A stretch of 64,000 nucleotides of DNA from Serratia quinivorans (GTDB taxonomy: Bacteria; Pseudomonadota; Gammaproteobacteria; Enterobacterales; Enterobacteriaceae), in NCBI GenBank assembly GCA_900457075.1, contig UGYN01000003.1, forward strand, positions 62,001-126,000, written 5' to 3'. Numbering within the stretch: the first letter of the stretch is position 1; every line of letters starts with the position of its first letter. The notes beneath the pieces were generated by a model. That model was not told the DNA's origin and made no database searches. It saw nothing but the letters and a program-made list of their open reading frames with translations. The position numbers and the translations under genes were made by a program. Positions 41,760 through 52,913 of the stretch are shown here, in pieces.

Positions 41760-42285
41760 TAAAATCTGCAGTATTATGACCCTGATAAAAATTTATTTTT
41801 CACGTAGCGCAATCTGCTGAAGACTTGCCCAGTTTCGGCAGAGAAGACCGGGGGCTGGCAGAAAACTCAGCCACTATTGTGCCTGAGAACGCCACGGTGA
41901 TCGTTCGCAATAAATCTGCTGCCGCAGATCTGCAAATCGGTAAAACTGGAGTATAGCGGATAAATACCGAGTGGCGGGGATCCAAATACTGGCGGCGGCT
42001 GACGCCCGTCAAACCGCCGCCAGGGGTTAAAAACACCCTATGCAGTGTTAAAAACCGCACCCAATATACCATATATGGGTTATCCACAGAAACTGGGGAT
42101 AAGTCTGTGGGGGATCGGCTTTCCTGGGGGAAAACCGAAATTGCAAACAGTAAAAGATAAGTCTGTCTAATCACACTAGACAACCAAGAAATCTTTGTAA
42201 AAGAGAGATGCTAAAATTGAATATGAGATTTAAGAGGGATAGCTCGAGTCGAGTTGTGACCCTATGATAAAGTACGTGCCAATAG
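41760..42285. other. Non-coding region with hairpin and DnaA boxes
   Basis: No convincing gene. CTGGCGGCGG (41989-41998) pairs with CCGCCGCCAG (42014-42023). TTATCCACA at 42080-42088 is a perfect DnaA box, and 42094-42102 reads TTATCCCCA on the other strand, a one-mismatch box. GTTAAAAAC occurs twice as a direct repeat near 42026-42053, and GCGCTAC/GTAGCGC arms flank an AT-rich stretch near 41750-41810. It may be a second replication or copy-control element. Confidence 0.5.
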
Positions 42286-43041
42286 TTATGAACTTTCGGC
42301 TAAAAATTCATATAAATCACTTCGGAAGTAACTAATACTATATTCTAAAGGTTGTTGTTCTCTATCAAAAAGCGTTTGTTTAACAATCAATATTGCCGAA
42401 TTTTCGGGGATCTTTAGTTTTTCACATAAGCCTTGATCTGCCAATGAAGCACTAATTGCACGGCTTAAACTTCCAAAAGGTAATTTTTGTTTTCTGAAAT
42501 AATCATATAATGAGCTTTCAATATCATTAATATCAGTAACCACTGAGGGTAGTATGTACGAGGTTGTGTAAGAAGCAGGTTGTTCATTAATTGTTCCAAT
42601 TCTTTCAAGTTTATATATCTCTTCACATTCCGTGATGTTCATTTTTTTTGCAACTAATGGTGTTGCCAATATTTTCTTTCTCTCTATCCATAGAGACCCA
42701 GGAAATCTATTTTGATTGTCTATTTCTTCAGAGAATCCATTGATTTTTGACAATGAATACGATAAAGGAATTTTTACTTGAGTACCAAATCCACGCGCGC
42801 GCAAAACTAAATTATCTTGAACAAGGCAGAGAAAAGCTTTACGAACCGTAATACGAGAGACATGTAGCTCTTCGGTGACTATCCGCTCAGTAGGAAGAAA
42901 CTCCCCAGGTTTAATAATGCACTGTTCAATAGCCTCTCTCAACGACTTATGAAGTTGTAGATATATTGGCATTGCATTATCTTTAGATATGTCTGATTTT
43001 AATTTTTGCAAAAGCTGTTGATATTTTTCAGAATAACCCAC
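42286..43041 (-). CDS. GntR/HutC-type regulator with UTRA domain
   Basis: A 251-residue protein. The winged helix (about residues 30-95: PIYLQLHKSLREAIEQ, LPTERIVTEELHVSRITVRKAF, then GFGTQV) is followed by a UTRA ligand domain (SYSLSKINGFSEEI, then YKLERIGTINEQPASYTTSYILP). I choose GTG at 43041 because GGAG lies 7 bp upstream and the N-terminus matches the family; an ATG at 42972 gives a shorter form. A longer frame upstream is AT-rich and unlikely. It is divergent from the 535-residue Ig-like gene and may control it. Confidence 0.85.
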   Translation of the reverse strand: MGYSEKYQQLLQKLKSDISKDNAMPIYLQLHKSLREAIEQCIIKPGEFLPTERIVTEELHVSRITVRKAFLCLVQDNLVLRARGFGTQVKIPLSYSLSKINGFSEEIDNQNRFPGSLWIERKKILATPLVAKKMNITECEEIYKLERIGTINEQPASYTTSYILPSVVTDINDIESSLYDYFRKQKLPFGSLSRAISASLADQGLCEKLKIPENSAILIVKQTLFDREQQPLEYSISYFRSDLYEFLAESS

Positions 43042-43797
43042 GTTTAAACTCCGTTGAGTTTGTGCACTGTTCGTGTCGTGCAGTTCACCATAAAAAACCC
43101 ACTTAAATTTGTCTTCGTAGCATACGTATAAATTTAATAAGAGCAACCACTTACTATTTGTGCGTGATTCAGTATATAAAACATAGTACAAAAAAAAATT
43201 TAGTGTGAATTTTTTATTGAAAAAATATAACAATTCCAAAAAAAATGGTGATAACAAACAAAAAATAGAATAAATTTTAATTTTTATTAAAAAATTTTAA
43301 TTTTACTTTAACTTACAATAATTCCAAAAGTTAACTATTTTAATATTTATATGTTATATAAATGAGTTGTTTTTGTTATGCTTTATACATAACGCCTGTC
43401 GTTGCACTTGAATGTAAAACTGCCGATGTTTTTTCTTTTTATAACAAAATTACAGACCAAAAAATCAGAAATTGAATTCAATTAAAATAATTTCATATGA
43501 GAATAGTAAAAAACATCTACTTCCCATGCCAAATATATATCTTTTTATATATTTATTTATAATAACTAAATTACTTTTTTGGACGCACTTTTCCGTATCA
43601 AATAAATTGACTCGCTAAAACTTAATCAATTGTTTTCATTAGGAAAAAAAACATTAAGCCAATGTCAATTTAAGTTTCGATTGTTTTTTTATAAAAACTT
43701 TAAACTTTATTTTTGACAATGCCATCAATCATAAACTACAACTTTAAATCGAAAGGTAATTGAGGTAAACATGAAAAATCACACATAGGAGATTATT
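43042..43797. other. AT-rich divergent intergenic region
   Basis: About 755 bp of very AT-rich sequence between the GntR gene and the Ig-like gene. I see no gene. The long A/T tracts suggest an H-NS-bound promoter region (inference). No operator palindrome was convincingly found. Confidence 0.4.
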
Positions 43798-45405
43798 ATG
43801 AGTGTAACTATCAGCTTAACAGATACAAATATAACCGTCGGCGGAACAGGTTCTGGTAGCATTACAGATGTTGGCATTGCTGATGGAACTGTATATACGA
43901 TCACTAGTAGTGATGATACTATCGCCACAGTCGATAACTCTTCAGTCACCTTATCTTCAGAGGGCGCGACATTTGATATAACTGGAGTATCTGAAGGCAG
44001 TGGCATCACATTTACAGCTACACAAGATGATGATACAACCAATACAGCAACGACAACAGAGTCTTTGGATGTCACCGTAAACGCAGCAACTTTTACTGTC
44101 GATTTAAGTGCTGATGAATTAGCTATCGGCGAAGATGTGCTAGGAACTATCACAGATACTGAAAATCCAGAAGGCACGCTATTTGATCTTAGCGTATCCA
44201 CTCCTGGTATTGTTGATTTACCACAACCGTCTGTAACTCTAGATGATACAGGAAAAGCTGAATTTACCATTACAGGCACTGGTGAAGGAACAACAACTGT
44301 AACCGTTACACAAAGTTCTAATCCTAGCAATACCTATACAACTGAAGCAGTAACTGTAGAAGCAGGTGTTACCAATTATACTGTTAATTTTTTCAATACA
44401 CCTCAGGATTACTGGACATCTGATTGGGAATTAATTTCCACGCCAATAACGGTAGAGGTCATCGATCCTGAAACTGGTCTCCCTGCCGCAGGCGTTGATA
44501 TAGAGCTAAGCGATGACTCGAATGCTAACATAGTCTGGGGAGGCAACGGTAATATTGGTGTAACATCCTCTGTAGGCCAGTTCCATACACTACTCTCTTT
44601 AGCTGGCCCTCCGGAAGCAGGTACGAAAACATATACAATTACTGTCAATGTTAATGGTTCACCCAGCGCTGATTATGTTCTGCTAATAGCTAACCCAACA
44701 TTGACCGCACCGAATTTTCCGTTGGCTGTTTCTAACTTCCTCAGCCAAGAGGCTGTTGATGCTGGAGTATACACAAGAATATTTTACCCCAACCAGCGCG
44801 AAGGTGATGCAATTAACCTATTCTGGGGCGGGAGCATAATCCATTACAATGTGGGTTCATCAAGCGAATCTATATCTATTCCAATCCCAGAGGAATACTT
44901 AATTCAAGGTTATTATGCAACAGGTTTTTCAGTTACTGACATAAATAATAACAACTCGTTCTCTAGTGTGTATCAAGTAGTTGTTCAAAACTCTCATCAT
45001 ACGGGGGTATTGGATCAACCAGCCCCAATTGTACCACTTGCAGGTGATGGTATTATAAATCAATCAGATTTGTATAAGGGAGTTACGGTCGAAGTTACGC
45101 CAGATTCCTCTTGGCTTTACCTGTCACCAAGAGGAATCAGTATTTTTTGGGTTGGCTACAATGAAGATGGCATAACATCCCCCACAGCTCAACAACACCA
45201 AACATTCTCTGCAGAGGAGGTAATGGCAGCCATGACGAATGATACTCCTTTAGTCATGTCAGTGGATGAAGCAACACTGGTAGCTTTAGGGACTGGTACG
45301 GCAGATGCGTATTATACTGTTTTGGATAAAACAGCTGTTATACATTCTTCAAAACTTTATAACTCACGCGTCGACGTAGAGCCACCAGGGAAGAAAAAAA
45401 AATAA
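43798..45405 (+). CDS. Ig-like repeat protein without signal peptide (535 residues)
   Basis: Five beta-rich blocks are visible. Two Big-like domains of ~95 residues come first (1-97 and 98-190, Thr/Ser/Asp-rich, ending in VTVNA- and VTVEA-type strands). An Ig-like block of ~105 residues follows. The last two blocks of ~105 residues share a motif of the form hxLFWxGs / IxIFWVGY after a Gly-Asp turn. No N-terminal signal, membrane anchor or beta-barrel is present, and the tail is KKKK. The 866-residue protein at 52914-55514 has the same Trp-Gly domain. It resembles passenger parts of adhesins, but export is unexplained. GGAG lies 10 bp before the ATG. Confidence 0.8.
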   Translation: MSVTISLTDTNITVGGTGSGSITDVGIADGTVYTITSSDDTIATVDNSSVTLSSEGATFDITGVSEGSGITFTATQDDDTTNTATTTESLDVTVNAATFTVDLSADELAIGEDVLGTITDTENPEGTLFDLSVSTPGIVDLPQPSVTLDDTGKAEFTITGTGEGTTTVTVTQSSNPSNTYTTEAVTVEAGVTNYTVNFFNTPQDYWTSDWELISTPITVEVIDPETGLPAAGVDIELSDDSNANIVWGGNGNIGVTSSVGQFHTLLSLAGPPEAGTKTYTITVNVNGSPSADYVLLIANPTLTAPNFPLAVSNFLSQEAVDAGVYTRIFYPNQREGDAINLFWGGSIIHYNVGSSSESISIPIPEEYLIQGYYATGFSVTDINNNNSFSSVYQVVVQNSHHTGVLDQPAPIVPLAGDGIINQSDLYKGVTVEVTPDSSWLYLSPRGISIFWVGYNEDGITSPTAQQHQTFSAEEVMAAMTNDTPLVMSVDEATLVALGTGTADAYYTVLDKTAVIHSSKLYNSRVDVEPPGKKKK

Positions 45406-45427
45406 AACCTCACTATTATATTCATCA

Positions 45428-45458
45428 TGGCGCATAACTTATGCGCCATTTTATTTTT
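45428..45458 (+). terminator. Terminator after the 535-residue gene
   Basis: ATGGCGCATAA and TTATGCGCCAT form a strong hairpin with almost no loop, followed by TTTTATTTTT. Confidence 0.8.
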
Positions 45459-45550
45459 CCATGGTAATACCACCACACTATAATTTATAATTTGCATTCA
45501 ATCAACAGTAGGAAGCCATAAAATGGCTGGAATTTATTTAATTCATTATC

Positions 45551-45775
45551 TTAAAAAATCATATAAAAAGCCAACCCAGAAACGCCAATCCAAAACATTA
45601 CGCATAACAATATTATCATTAACCATATTGCACAAATTGGTAATTCATTGAGCATTTCGTTAATTTTCTGGAGAGCATGAAATTTAATGTTTTTTTGATT
45701 GAAATTAAATCTTGCGTTTTTATGACGAATTTTTTCACCATCAGAAATATTTGTTGTTCGCGTTTCTCTTTTCAT
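45551..45775 (-). CDS. Small C-terminally anchored membrane protein
   Basis: 74 residues from the ATG at 45775 (GGGGTAAAT upstream). The first 45 residues are polar and basic; the last 30 are a strong hydrophobic segment (CAIWLMIILLCVMFWIG), so a tail-anchored or single-pass inner-membrane protein. No family recognised. Confidence 0.55.
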   Translation of the reverse strand: MKRETRTTNISDGEKIRHKNARFNFNQKNIKFHALQKINEMLNELPICAIWLMIILLCVMFWIGVSGLAFYMIF

Positions 45776-46059
45776 ATTTACCCCGCCAGCCAAACACTGT
45801 CAATAATTAATATTTTAATCATTTAAAAATTGCATTGAAAATACCAACTCTTTTATGTAAGAGATAGACATTAAATTACCCTATACTAGGTAATTATTTT
45901 ATTATAACGTAAAATATTTTTTTCACTATTTTTTTCGATATATCAATTTTAAATTTAAACGTTTTTTTATGAAGCATCTGTTGGGTATTCTGGTAACGTA
46001 TGGTCAGTGTCATCACATTACCAAAGCAGTCAATAACGTTATTATCATAGTCGATAAAA

Positions 46060-46452
46060 ATGCAAGAGGATAGCTCATTGAGTAACGAAATTACCAACAC
46101 TGGCTTCGTCAAGTCTTTACCGTCTCTGTCTCTGATTGATATTAAATCAGAGGAAATGAAAGTCCCCAGGCTCACACAAGAAACAAAAAAAAGCAAGTTG
46201 ATGCGCCCTGGAAGACGCAGCGAAATCATAAATGAATTGAAAGTGCATAAATTTTTGATAGACGCTAGCACAGAAAAGTACATGCAGATTGCAGTAGAAG
46301 CAGTTCAACATGAAAAAAACAAGAAGTTTTACCTGGCAATAATACTTTGGCGAAAAGCCGAATCCTTAGCTGTAAAATCGGTTAACCGGGAATGGGCTTC
46401 GGTTCGAGCTAAAAACTGTGAAAAACGCTATTACCTTCTATTATCAAATTAG
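46060..46452 (+). CDS. PerC-like putative regulator
   Basis: A 130-residue basic protein. The C-terminal 60 residues have the pattern AVEAVQHEKNKKFYLAIILW, then EWASVRAKNCEKR, which resembles the PerC family (small activators with a ...Y.RA...W......EW...R..C... pattern). The N-terminal half is not recognised. The ribosome site is weak at 46060, and a start at 46157 (MKVPRL) is possible. Neighbouring adhesin-type genes make a virulence-regulator role plausible but unproven. Confidence 0.5.
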   Translation: MQEDSSLSNEITNTGFVKSLPSLSLIDIKSEEMKVPRLTQETKKSKLMRPGRRSEIINELKVHKFLIDASTEKYMQIAVEAVQHEKNKKFYLAIILWRKAESLAVKSVNREWASVRAKNCEKRYYLLLSN

Positions 46453-46580
46453 GAAGATGGTATGATTTTCGTTTTTAATTATTTATTAGTGAGGTTACAC
46501 CGCCTGGTCGGATAGTTTATCTTTGTCGTGAGGGTACCTTACTGACTAATACTACATAGCAAGTTCAGAACTATCTATTC

Positions 46581-46628
46581 AACCCAGCATCTAATCAGTT
46601 TAGTCTGATTAGATGCTGGGTTTGTTTA
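46581..46628 (+). terminator. Strong terminator-like hairpin
   Basis: Perfect 18-bp arms, 46581-46598 and 46605-46622, with loop TTTAGT, followed by a T-rich run. It terminates the PerC-like gene's transcript. Confidence 0.85.
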
Positions 46629-46755
46629 TTTTAACACAAGAACAAACTTGCATGATGCTTCTATGGTGTTGATACTTGCTAGTTCTATTTTATTGATTTT
46701 TTATTAGCGGTTAAATGCCAAGTAACACATTCTGTATATTGATGAGGTTTTCATT

Positions 46756-46917
46756 ATGATGTTCATAATTTTGGGTTTTTTCAGTTTTATTTTTTTTGGG
46801 TTGCTAATTTTCTGGGTGGGGTATGTTGTTTCTGTTTTCTTTAAAATATTACATTTACTTATTATAAATCAATCGTTTATAAAAAAACATAGCATCAGTA
46901 CAGATAAGGCCGACTAA
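46756..46917 (+). CDS. Small membrane protein, 53 residues
   Basis: TGAGG lies 8 bp before the ATG at 46756. The first ~35 residues are almost wholly hydrophobic (FIILGFFSFIFFGLLIFWVG), followed by a polar tail (KKHSISTDKAD). Single-pass membrane protein of unknown role. Confidence 0.5.
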   Translation: MMFIILGFFSFIFFGLLIFWVGYVVSVFFKILHLLIINQSFIKKHSISTDKAD

Positions 46918-47204
46918 GTTGCACGCCAATTATTGTCGTTATAAAGCCCTTCATTGTATGGCTCCTTATCAAAATACTGGCGCGCGAGGCTCACTCCTGC
47001 AGTTAAATGCCGATGGGGGAGGGGTGAAACCATTGCTCTTTATATGTTCTATGTATCACATGCTCACCGCGCTGTGTGCGAAAAGCGGAAAAAGTGTTTA
47101 TAAGCGAAGATAGATCCCGAAGCAATAGGCACTCTTCGCCAATCGTCCATCATTTAATTATTAACGGTGACCATAAGTCTGGGTTTTGTATAGAGGAGAT
47201 TAAG

Positions 47205-47303
47205 ATGAAAAAGTACTCTTTAATTTTGTCGGTTTTATCTCTTATTGTTTTTTTTCTGTGTGTTTTTCTTTTGATTATCAGAGTGGCGTCAATCTCAACA
47301 TGA
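47205..47303 (+). CDS. Small hydrophobic peptide, 32 residues
   Basis: GAGGAG precedes the ATG at 47205. The peptide is MKKYS followed by a 22-residue hydrophobic segment (LILSVLSLIVFFLCVFLLII). It could be a small inner-membrane protein or a hydrophobic type I-like toxin; no antisense RNA was identified. Confidence 0.45.
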   Translation: MKKYSLILSVLSLIVFFLCVFLLIIRVASIST

Positions 47304-48589
47304 TGATGTTTCTTGTTGAAACTTGGTTGGTGCTAGTAATTTTAATTAATTTCGTTCTATATCTTTACAGCAAGGCAATGCATAGGGCTGTTATTTATTG
47401 CTTGAAATTATGATTGGCAGGGGTTAACTAGTCAAGCAGAAAAATAACCACCTTGGAAAAGAAACGCGGAATGGTTTAGGTATTATCAATGATTTATTTA
47501 TTTCAAGCATCCTTCACTTGTATGTAAATAGATGCAATATTAGCCAAGCTACAATCAATTGTTTTGTCGAAGTAATTTTAATCTTTTCAGTGGCTATTTC
47601 ATCTCTTCATTTGTTTAATTTTGTATATATAGTAAAGTTCACTGTTGCCAATATCTGTTTTTCAAATTTTGATATTGCTATCAGCCAATGAAAACGCATT
47701 TCTCGCGTTGGTATGACCATGTCATACTGTGCCGTTGGCCGGGCATTATCGCGGGGAGTGGTGATAATTACACGTTCAAAGCAATAATCAGGAGCTATGA
47801 CGACTTCATCGGAGCTGTCGCCGATAGATAAGTCATTTTCGAAACCTGGACTGAACCCGTCCCGGTAGAAAAAGGGGTAGATGTTCTTGAAATCAACCGT
47901 CCCGACCGCTCTAAACGCCATCCGAAAGGAAAATCTGCTCATCATCTTAATGCCGAAATGCCGCCAGAATTTTCTTCCCTGGGAATGTCGAAGCCTTACC
48001 GATGTTGTGGGTCGTCAGTGTTGCACGCTGCAGTGTCGTAACAGTGAAACTTAAGCAAAATCAGGTCAGTTCGATATTGATGCGCCTTTCAGGATATACG
48101 TGACAGGCTGCGGAAATCAAAATCGCACGAATGCGTTACTGCGTATATGCGTTTTGAATCTTCAGAAAGATCCCATGGCCCCTAGCTCTTTGTTGCATAC
48201 TTATAAGTCTGGATAAACAATAGATATCCCTTGCAAAAGCACGTTCTCAACTGGATGAATTGTCGGATAATTTAACTCACGAACATGCCAGAAGTTTACG
48301 AAGACAGTATGAGGTTGACTCTCAAACCTTTGCCATCTTACTGGCAGTAGTAGGTGATAATTCTGAGCGGTTAGAAAAATGTGTCATTCGTGATGTATAC
48401 CTGTTTCCAGCATCCTCAAGTAAAGCCATCAGCGCGGTGGGCAATCATCCCAGTACGCATGCGTCACGCTCTGTGTACACAAGTCTATATGTGCTGAGGT
48501 GAACAGAGGAAAGACTAAACAAAGAAATTTTAAGTTACCTTAGACGTTATATCGTCCGAGGATTTCATAACAGATTTGGATGGGCCTAA
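47304..48589. other. Stretch with no supported gene
   Basis: About 1.3 kb. AT-rich to about 47650, then mixed composition. Frames at 47607-47945 (minus) and 48260-48502 (plus) lack ribosome sites and recognisable motifs. The stretch probably contains degraded mobile-element sequence. Confidence 0.35.
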
Positions 48590-48800
48590 CTACGGATGTT
48601 GACTTTACCGTAGCAGAGTCGCTCTTCAGTTTGAAGAAAAAGAGTGCATAGAGTGCATTAGAAAACGGATCTGCAAAACCCGAGATCTGGCCTACGCCGG
48701 TATATTCGATTACATCGAATATGTTCGACAATCGGGCTCACCGCCAGAGGGCCATCTCGGCGGTGTAAGTCCTGAGGCCTTCGAACAGGCCTTATCGTGA
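48590..48800 (+). pseudogene. 3' remnant of an IS3-family transposase
   Basis: Conceptual translation gives ARDLAYAGIFDYIEYVR followed by GHLGGVSPEAFEQALS, the C-terminal end of an IS3-family OrfB (normally ...DYIE.FYN..RRHSHLGG.SPE.FE). No upstream part remains. Confidence 0.75.
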
Positions 48801-48893
48801 GGATAGAAATTACCTACTACCGTGGTCGTCCAAATATCACGAATTTGATTGCTGATGATAAAGTTCAGTATCCTCACTCAAGAGCCAGATCGT

Positions 48894-49106
48894 TCATGGT
48901 TCCATGCAATGCTTGCAAGGACAGACCTCTACCGGCCCATATTTTTGTCTATTTGCTTCAGTAATGGCCAAATCTGGATGATCAAAAAGACCGAGAACAC
49001 TTCGATGTATAATAATAGGAAGCTGACGACATCTTCCCGCGTGTATTTCATGTTTGCCATTCATGTTTGAATGTCGGCTGACGTAATAATAATCGCTCAT
49101 TTTCAT
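48894..49106 (-). CDS. Small Cys-rich conserved protein, 70 residues
   Basis: MSDYYYVSRHSNMNGKHEIHAGRC at the start and VCPCKHC at the end. This matches a family of ~60-residue proteins with the pattern YYVN..AQ.NG.HEVH...C...P......LG.F......A...A........CK.C. The Cys pattern suggests zinc binding. GAGAGAAAG lies upstream of the ATG at 49106. It stands alone between IS remnants and AT-rich sequence. Confidence 0.6.
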   Translation of the reverse strand: MKMSDYYYVSRHSNMNGKHEIHAGRCRQLPIIIHRSVLGLFDHPDLAITEANRQKYGPVEVCPCKHCMEP

Positions 49107-49839
49107 AACTTTCTCTCAAATATCAAGTATGGTTTAAAAATTGACACCATCCTGTGCTAAGAACCAATAATTCCGATCATGTTAAATTTAAGGTCGAAAT
49201 TTTTTGGTTAGGTTTAATATGGTTGAAATAGCCGATAGCACTTCAACCGCCTAGACGTATTTAGTGTTTTTTCTAAAAACAGCACCTAGTTTGGTGTATT
49301 AAAAACTACATCACATTAACATATCCAACACATAGCACTTACTCTGTTAACGATAGTTATCTGTGATTCTGCAATATGTTGAAAACGGGTGCATTTGGTT
49401 AGTAAAATTATGTTCTATATTCTCACATTGGGTTTCTTGGCCCTATATACCATTAGAATGGTTTACTTTAATATTATTGTTTTTCTTTATTTTTACGATT
49501 AATGAGTTGCTTGCGCAATGAATTAATTATTTATTTTTGGATTTTACTGAACATTATAATACTCCGTTGATTTTTTTGTTTTAAATCGGTTGTTGAATGT
49601 CAGGATTTTATTATCACAATGTAATTTTGACTGGATAAACTGAACATCAATTCTGTTTGGTGTTCAGAGAGGGATGAAATCTATCAGAGTTAGTGACTCT
49701 ATTTTAAAGTGGCTACACGTTATTGTTTGTAACTCATAGTAAGTTAATGATTAATAGTGTGCTCGTATTTATATACAGAAAATAAATAATTTTTTGAGTG
49801 CCCCCGAGCCCGTAAACAAATCTGGCCTATATTTGGATT
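49107..49839. other. AT-rich stretch without a gene
   Basis: About 730 bp, strongly AT-rich, with no ORF that has both a ribosome site and plausible protein composition. Nothing recognised. Confidence 0.4.
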
Positions 49840-50969
<1,130 letters not shown>

Positions 50970-50971
50970 GT

Positions 50972-52193
50972 TGTAGATTCAATTGGTCAACGCAACAGTC
51001 ATGTGAAAACATGGGGTTGCGGAGGGTTTTTGAATGAGACGGACATTTACAGCAAAGGAAAAAGCATCTGTTTTTGAACTGTGGAAGAACGGAACAGGCT
51101 TCAGTGAAATAGCTAATATTCTGGGTTCGAAACCAGGAACAATCTTCACTATGTTAAGAGATACTGGCGGCATAAAACCCAATGAGCGCAAGCGGGCTGT
51201 AGCTCACCTGACGCTGTCTGAGCGCGAGGAAATACGAGCCGGTTTGTCAGCCAAAATGAGCATTCGTGCGATAGCGACTGCGCTAAATCGCAGTCCTTCG
51301 ACGATCTCACGTGAAGTTCAGCGTAATCGAGGCAGGCGCTATTACAAAGCTGTTGATGCTAATCAACCGGGCCAGCAGGATGGCGAAAAGACCAAAACCG
51401 TGCTTACTGGATCAGAATTTACCGTTGCGAGAGCTTGTTCTGGAAAAGCTGGAGATGAAGTGGTCTCCTGAGCAAATATCAGGATGGTTAAGGCGAACGA
51501 AGCCGCGTCAAAAAACACTGCGAATATCACCTGAGACAATTTATAAAACGCTGTACTTTCGTAGCCGTGAAGCGCTACACCACCTGAATGTACAGCATCT
51601 GCGCCGGTCGCATAGCCTTCGTCATGGCAGACGCCATACCCGCAAAGGTGAAAAAGGTACGATCAACATAGTGAACGGAACGCCAATTCACGAACGCTCC
51701 CGGCATATCGATAACAGACGCTCTCTGGGGCACTGGGAAGGCGATTTAGTATCAGGCACAAAAAACTCGCATATAGCCACACTTGTAGACCGAAAATCAC
51801 GTTATACGATAATCCTTAGACTCAGGGGTAAATATTTTTCCTCAGTGAATCAGGCTCTTACCGATAAATTCCTGAGCTTGCCGCCTGAACTCCGGCAATC
51901 ACTGACATGGGACAGAGGAATGGAGTTGGCCAAGCATCTGGAATTTACTGGCAGCACCGGAGTTAAAGTTTACTTCTGCGATCCTCAGAGTCCCTGGCAG
52001 CGGGGAACAAACGAGAACACTAATGGGCTAATTAGACAGTACTTTCCCAAAAAGACATGCCTTGCCCAATATACTCAACATGAGCTGGATCAGGTTGCAG
52101 CTCAGCTAAACAACAGACCAAGAAAGACACTGAAGTTCAAAACACCGAAAGAGATAATTGAAAGGGGTGTTGCGTTGACAGATTGAATCTACA
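50972..52193 (+). mobile_element. IS30 element, complete but with a 1-base frameshift
   Basis: Ends carry TGTAGATTCAAT and ATTGAATCTACA as inverted repeats. Length is 1222 bp against the 1221 bp I know for IS30, which fits one inserted base. The 2-bp GT at 50970-50971 is repeated at 52194-52195 as target duplication. It interrupts a leftward IS3-family element between OrfA and OrfB. Confidence 0.9.
51034..52186 (+). pseudogene. IS30 transposase, frameshifted
   Basis: The N-terminal frame (MRRTFTAKEKASVFELWKNG, helix-turn-helix IRAIATALNRSPSTISREV) runs into the wrong frame near 51361, after AVDAN. The rest (RASRMAKRPKPC, SPETIYKTLYF, LGHWEGDLVSG, WDRGMELAKH, WQRGTNENTNGLIRQYFPK) continues one base over to 52186. 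Together they give a ~383-residue IS30 DDE transposase, which should be inactive unless the shift is suppressed. Confidence 0.9.
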
Positions 52194-52195
52194 GT

Positions 52196-52483
52196 AGCCT
52201 TTTTTAATATTTCGCCTTCCATTTCAATGCGTTGTAGTTTTTTCTTCAGTTCACGTATTTCGATTTGTTCCGGTGTTATTGGAGAAGCTTTTGGTGTTTT
52301 GCCCTGACGCTTTTCACGCAGTTGCTTGACCCATTTTGTCATTGTGGAAAGACCGACATCCATAGCCTTAGCGGCATCAGAGACGGTGTAGTTTTGATCG
52401 ACAACCAACTGAGCGGATTCGCGTTTGAATTCAGGACTAAAATTTCTTCTTTTCAGGTGGCCAAATTCAGTAAACCACTTCAA
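52196..52483 (-). pseudogene. OrfA of the IS3-family element interrupted by IS30
   Basis: From the element's terminal TGAAGTGGTTTAC (minus strand), the frame encodes [38 protein letters not shown] and [20 protein letters not shown], then LKKAT. This is a standard IS3-family OrfA with helix-turn-helix and leucine-zipper-like helix. It is cut by IS30 just after KKAT. Confidence 0.85.
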
Positions 52484-52560
52484 TGCGCTGAAAGGTGCAC
52501 GTCCGGTTCGGAGAGGAGAGGCAGGGAAATAGTCCGACTACGCCCTGCCTCTTACTCTAC
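52483..52560 (+). ncRNA. 3' remnant of a group II intron (domains V-VI)
   Basis: TGCGCTGAAAGGTGCACGTC and the following CGGTTC match the second part of intron domain V, including the GAAA tetraloop and the CACGTCCGGTTC strand. GGCAGGG and CCCTGCC then form a domain VI-like hairpin ending near 52560. The 5' strand of domain V is replaced by the end of the IS3-family element, so the intron is broken. The downstream exon is an IS transposase gene. Confidence 0.6.
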
Positions 52561-52880
52561 TACGCACCTGGCAGGGTTGGCTCTACCTGGCCGTGGTCAT
52601 AGATCTCTTTGCACGTAATGTGGTGGGTTGGTCAATGAAACCGACGTTGTCGCGTGAACTTGCACTGGATGAACTGATGATGGCCGTCCGGCGGCGTAAA
52701 CCTGCGGAAAGCGTAATTGTGCACAGCGATCAGGGCAGTCAGTATGGTAGTGATGACTGGCAACGGTTCTGCCGGGCCAATGGCCCGGGCGGATATCTTC
52801 GATTATATTGAAGTGTTCACAACCGTACCCGGCGCCACAGTCATCTCGGTGGCGTAAGTCCGGAGGCCTCGCCGTGAGGA
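52561..52880 (+). pseudogene. IS3-family OrfB fragment downstream of the intron relic
   Basis: The frame reads RTWQGWLYLAVVIDLFARNV, VGWSMKPTLSRELALDELMM, then VIVHSDQGSQYGSDDWQRFC, after which a deletion joins it to a degraded DIFDYIEVF end near 52800. The DDE region is partial. This is the 3' exon of the group II intron insertion. Confidence 0.8.
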
Positions 52881-52913
52881 CAGAAACTGTCTACTGGGAT
52901 ATGGTCACTCCAC

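Noticed and set aside
43779..44330. 183-codon frame antisense to the 535-residue Ig-like gene
   Set aside because: Val/Ser-rich mirror of the sense Thr/Asp repeats; no start signals.
45894..46283. 129-codon minus-strand frame overlapping the PerC-like gene
   Set aside because: It overlaps the better-supported plus-strand gene for most of that gene's length, and no family was recognised.
47607..47945. 112-codon minus-strand frame
   Set aside because: No ribosome site and no recognisable motif; it lies in mixed, probably degraded sequence. Not strong enough to list as a gene.
48260..48502. 80-codon plus-strand frame
   Set aside because: Starts with TTG, without ribosome site or motif; probably part of an eroded element.
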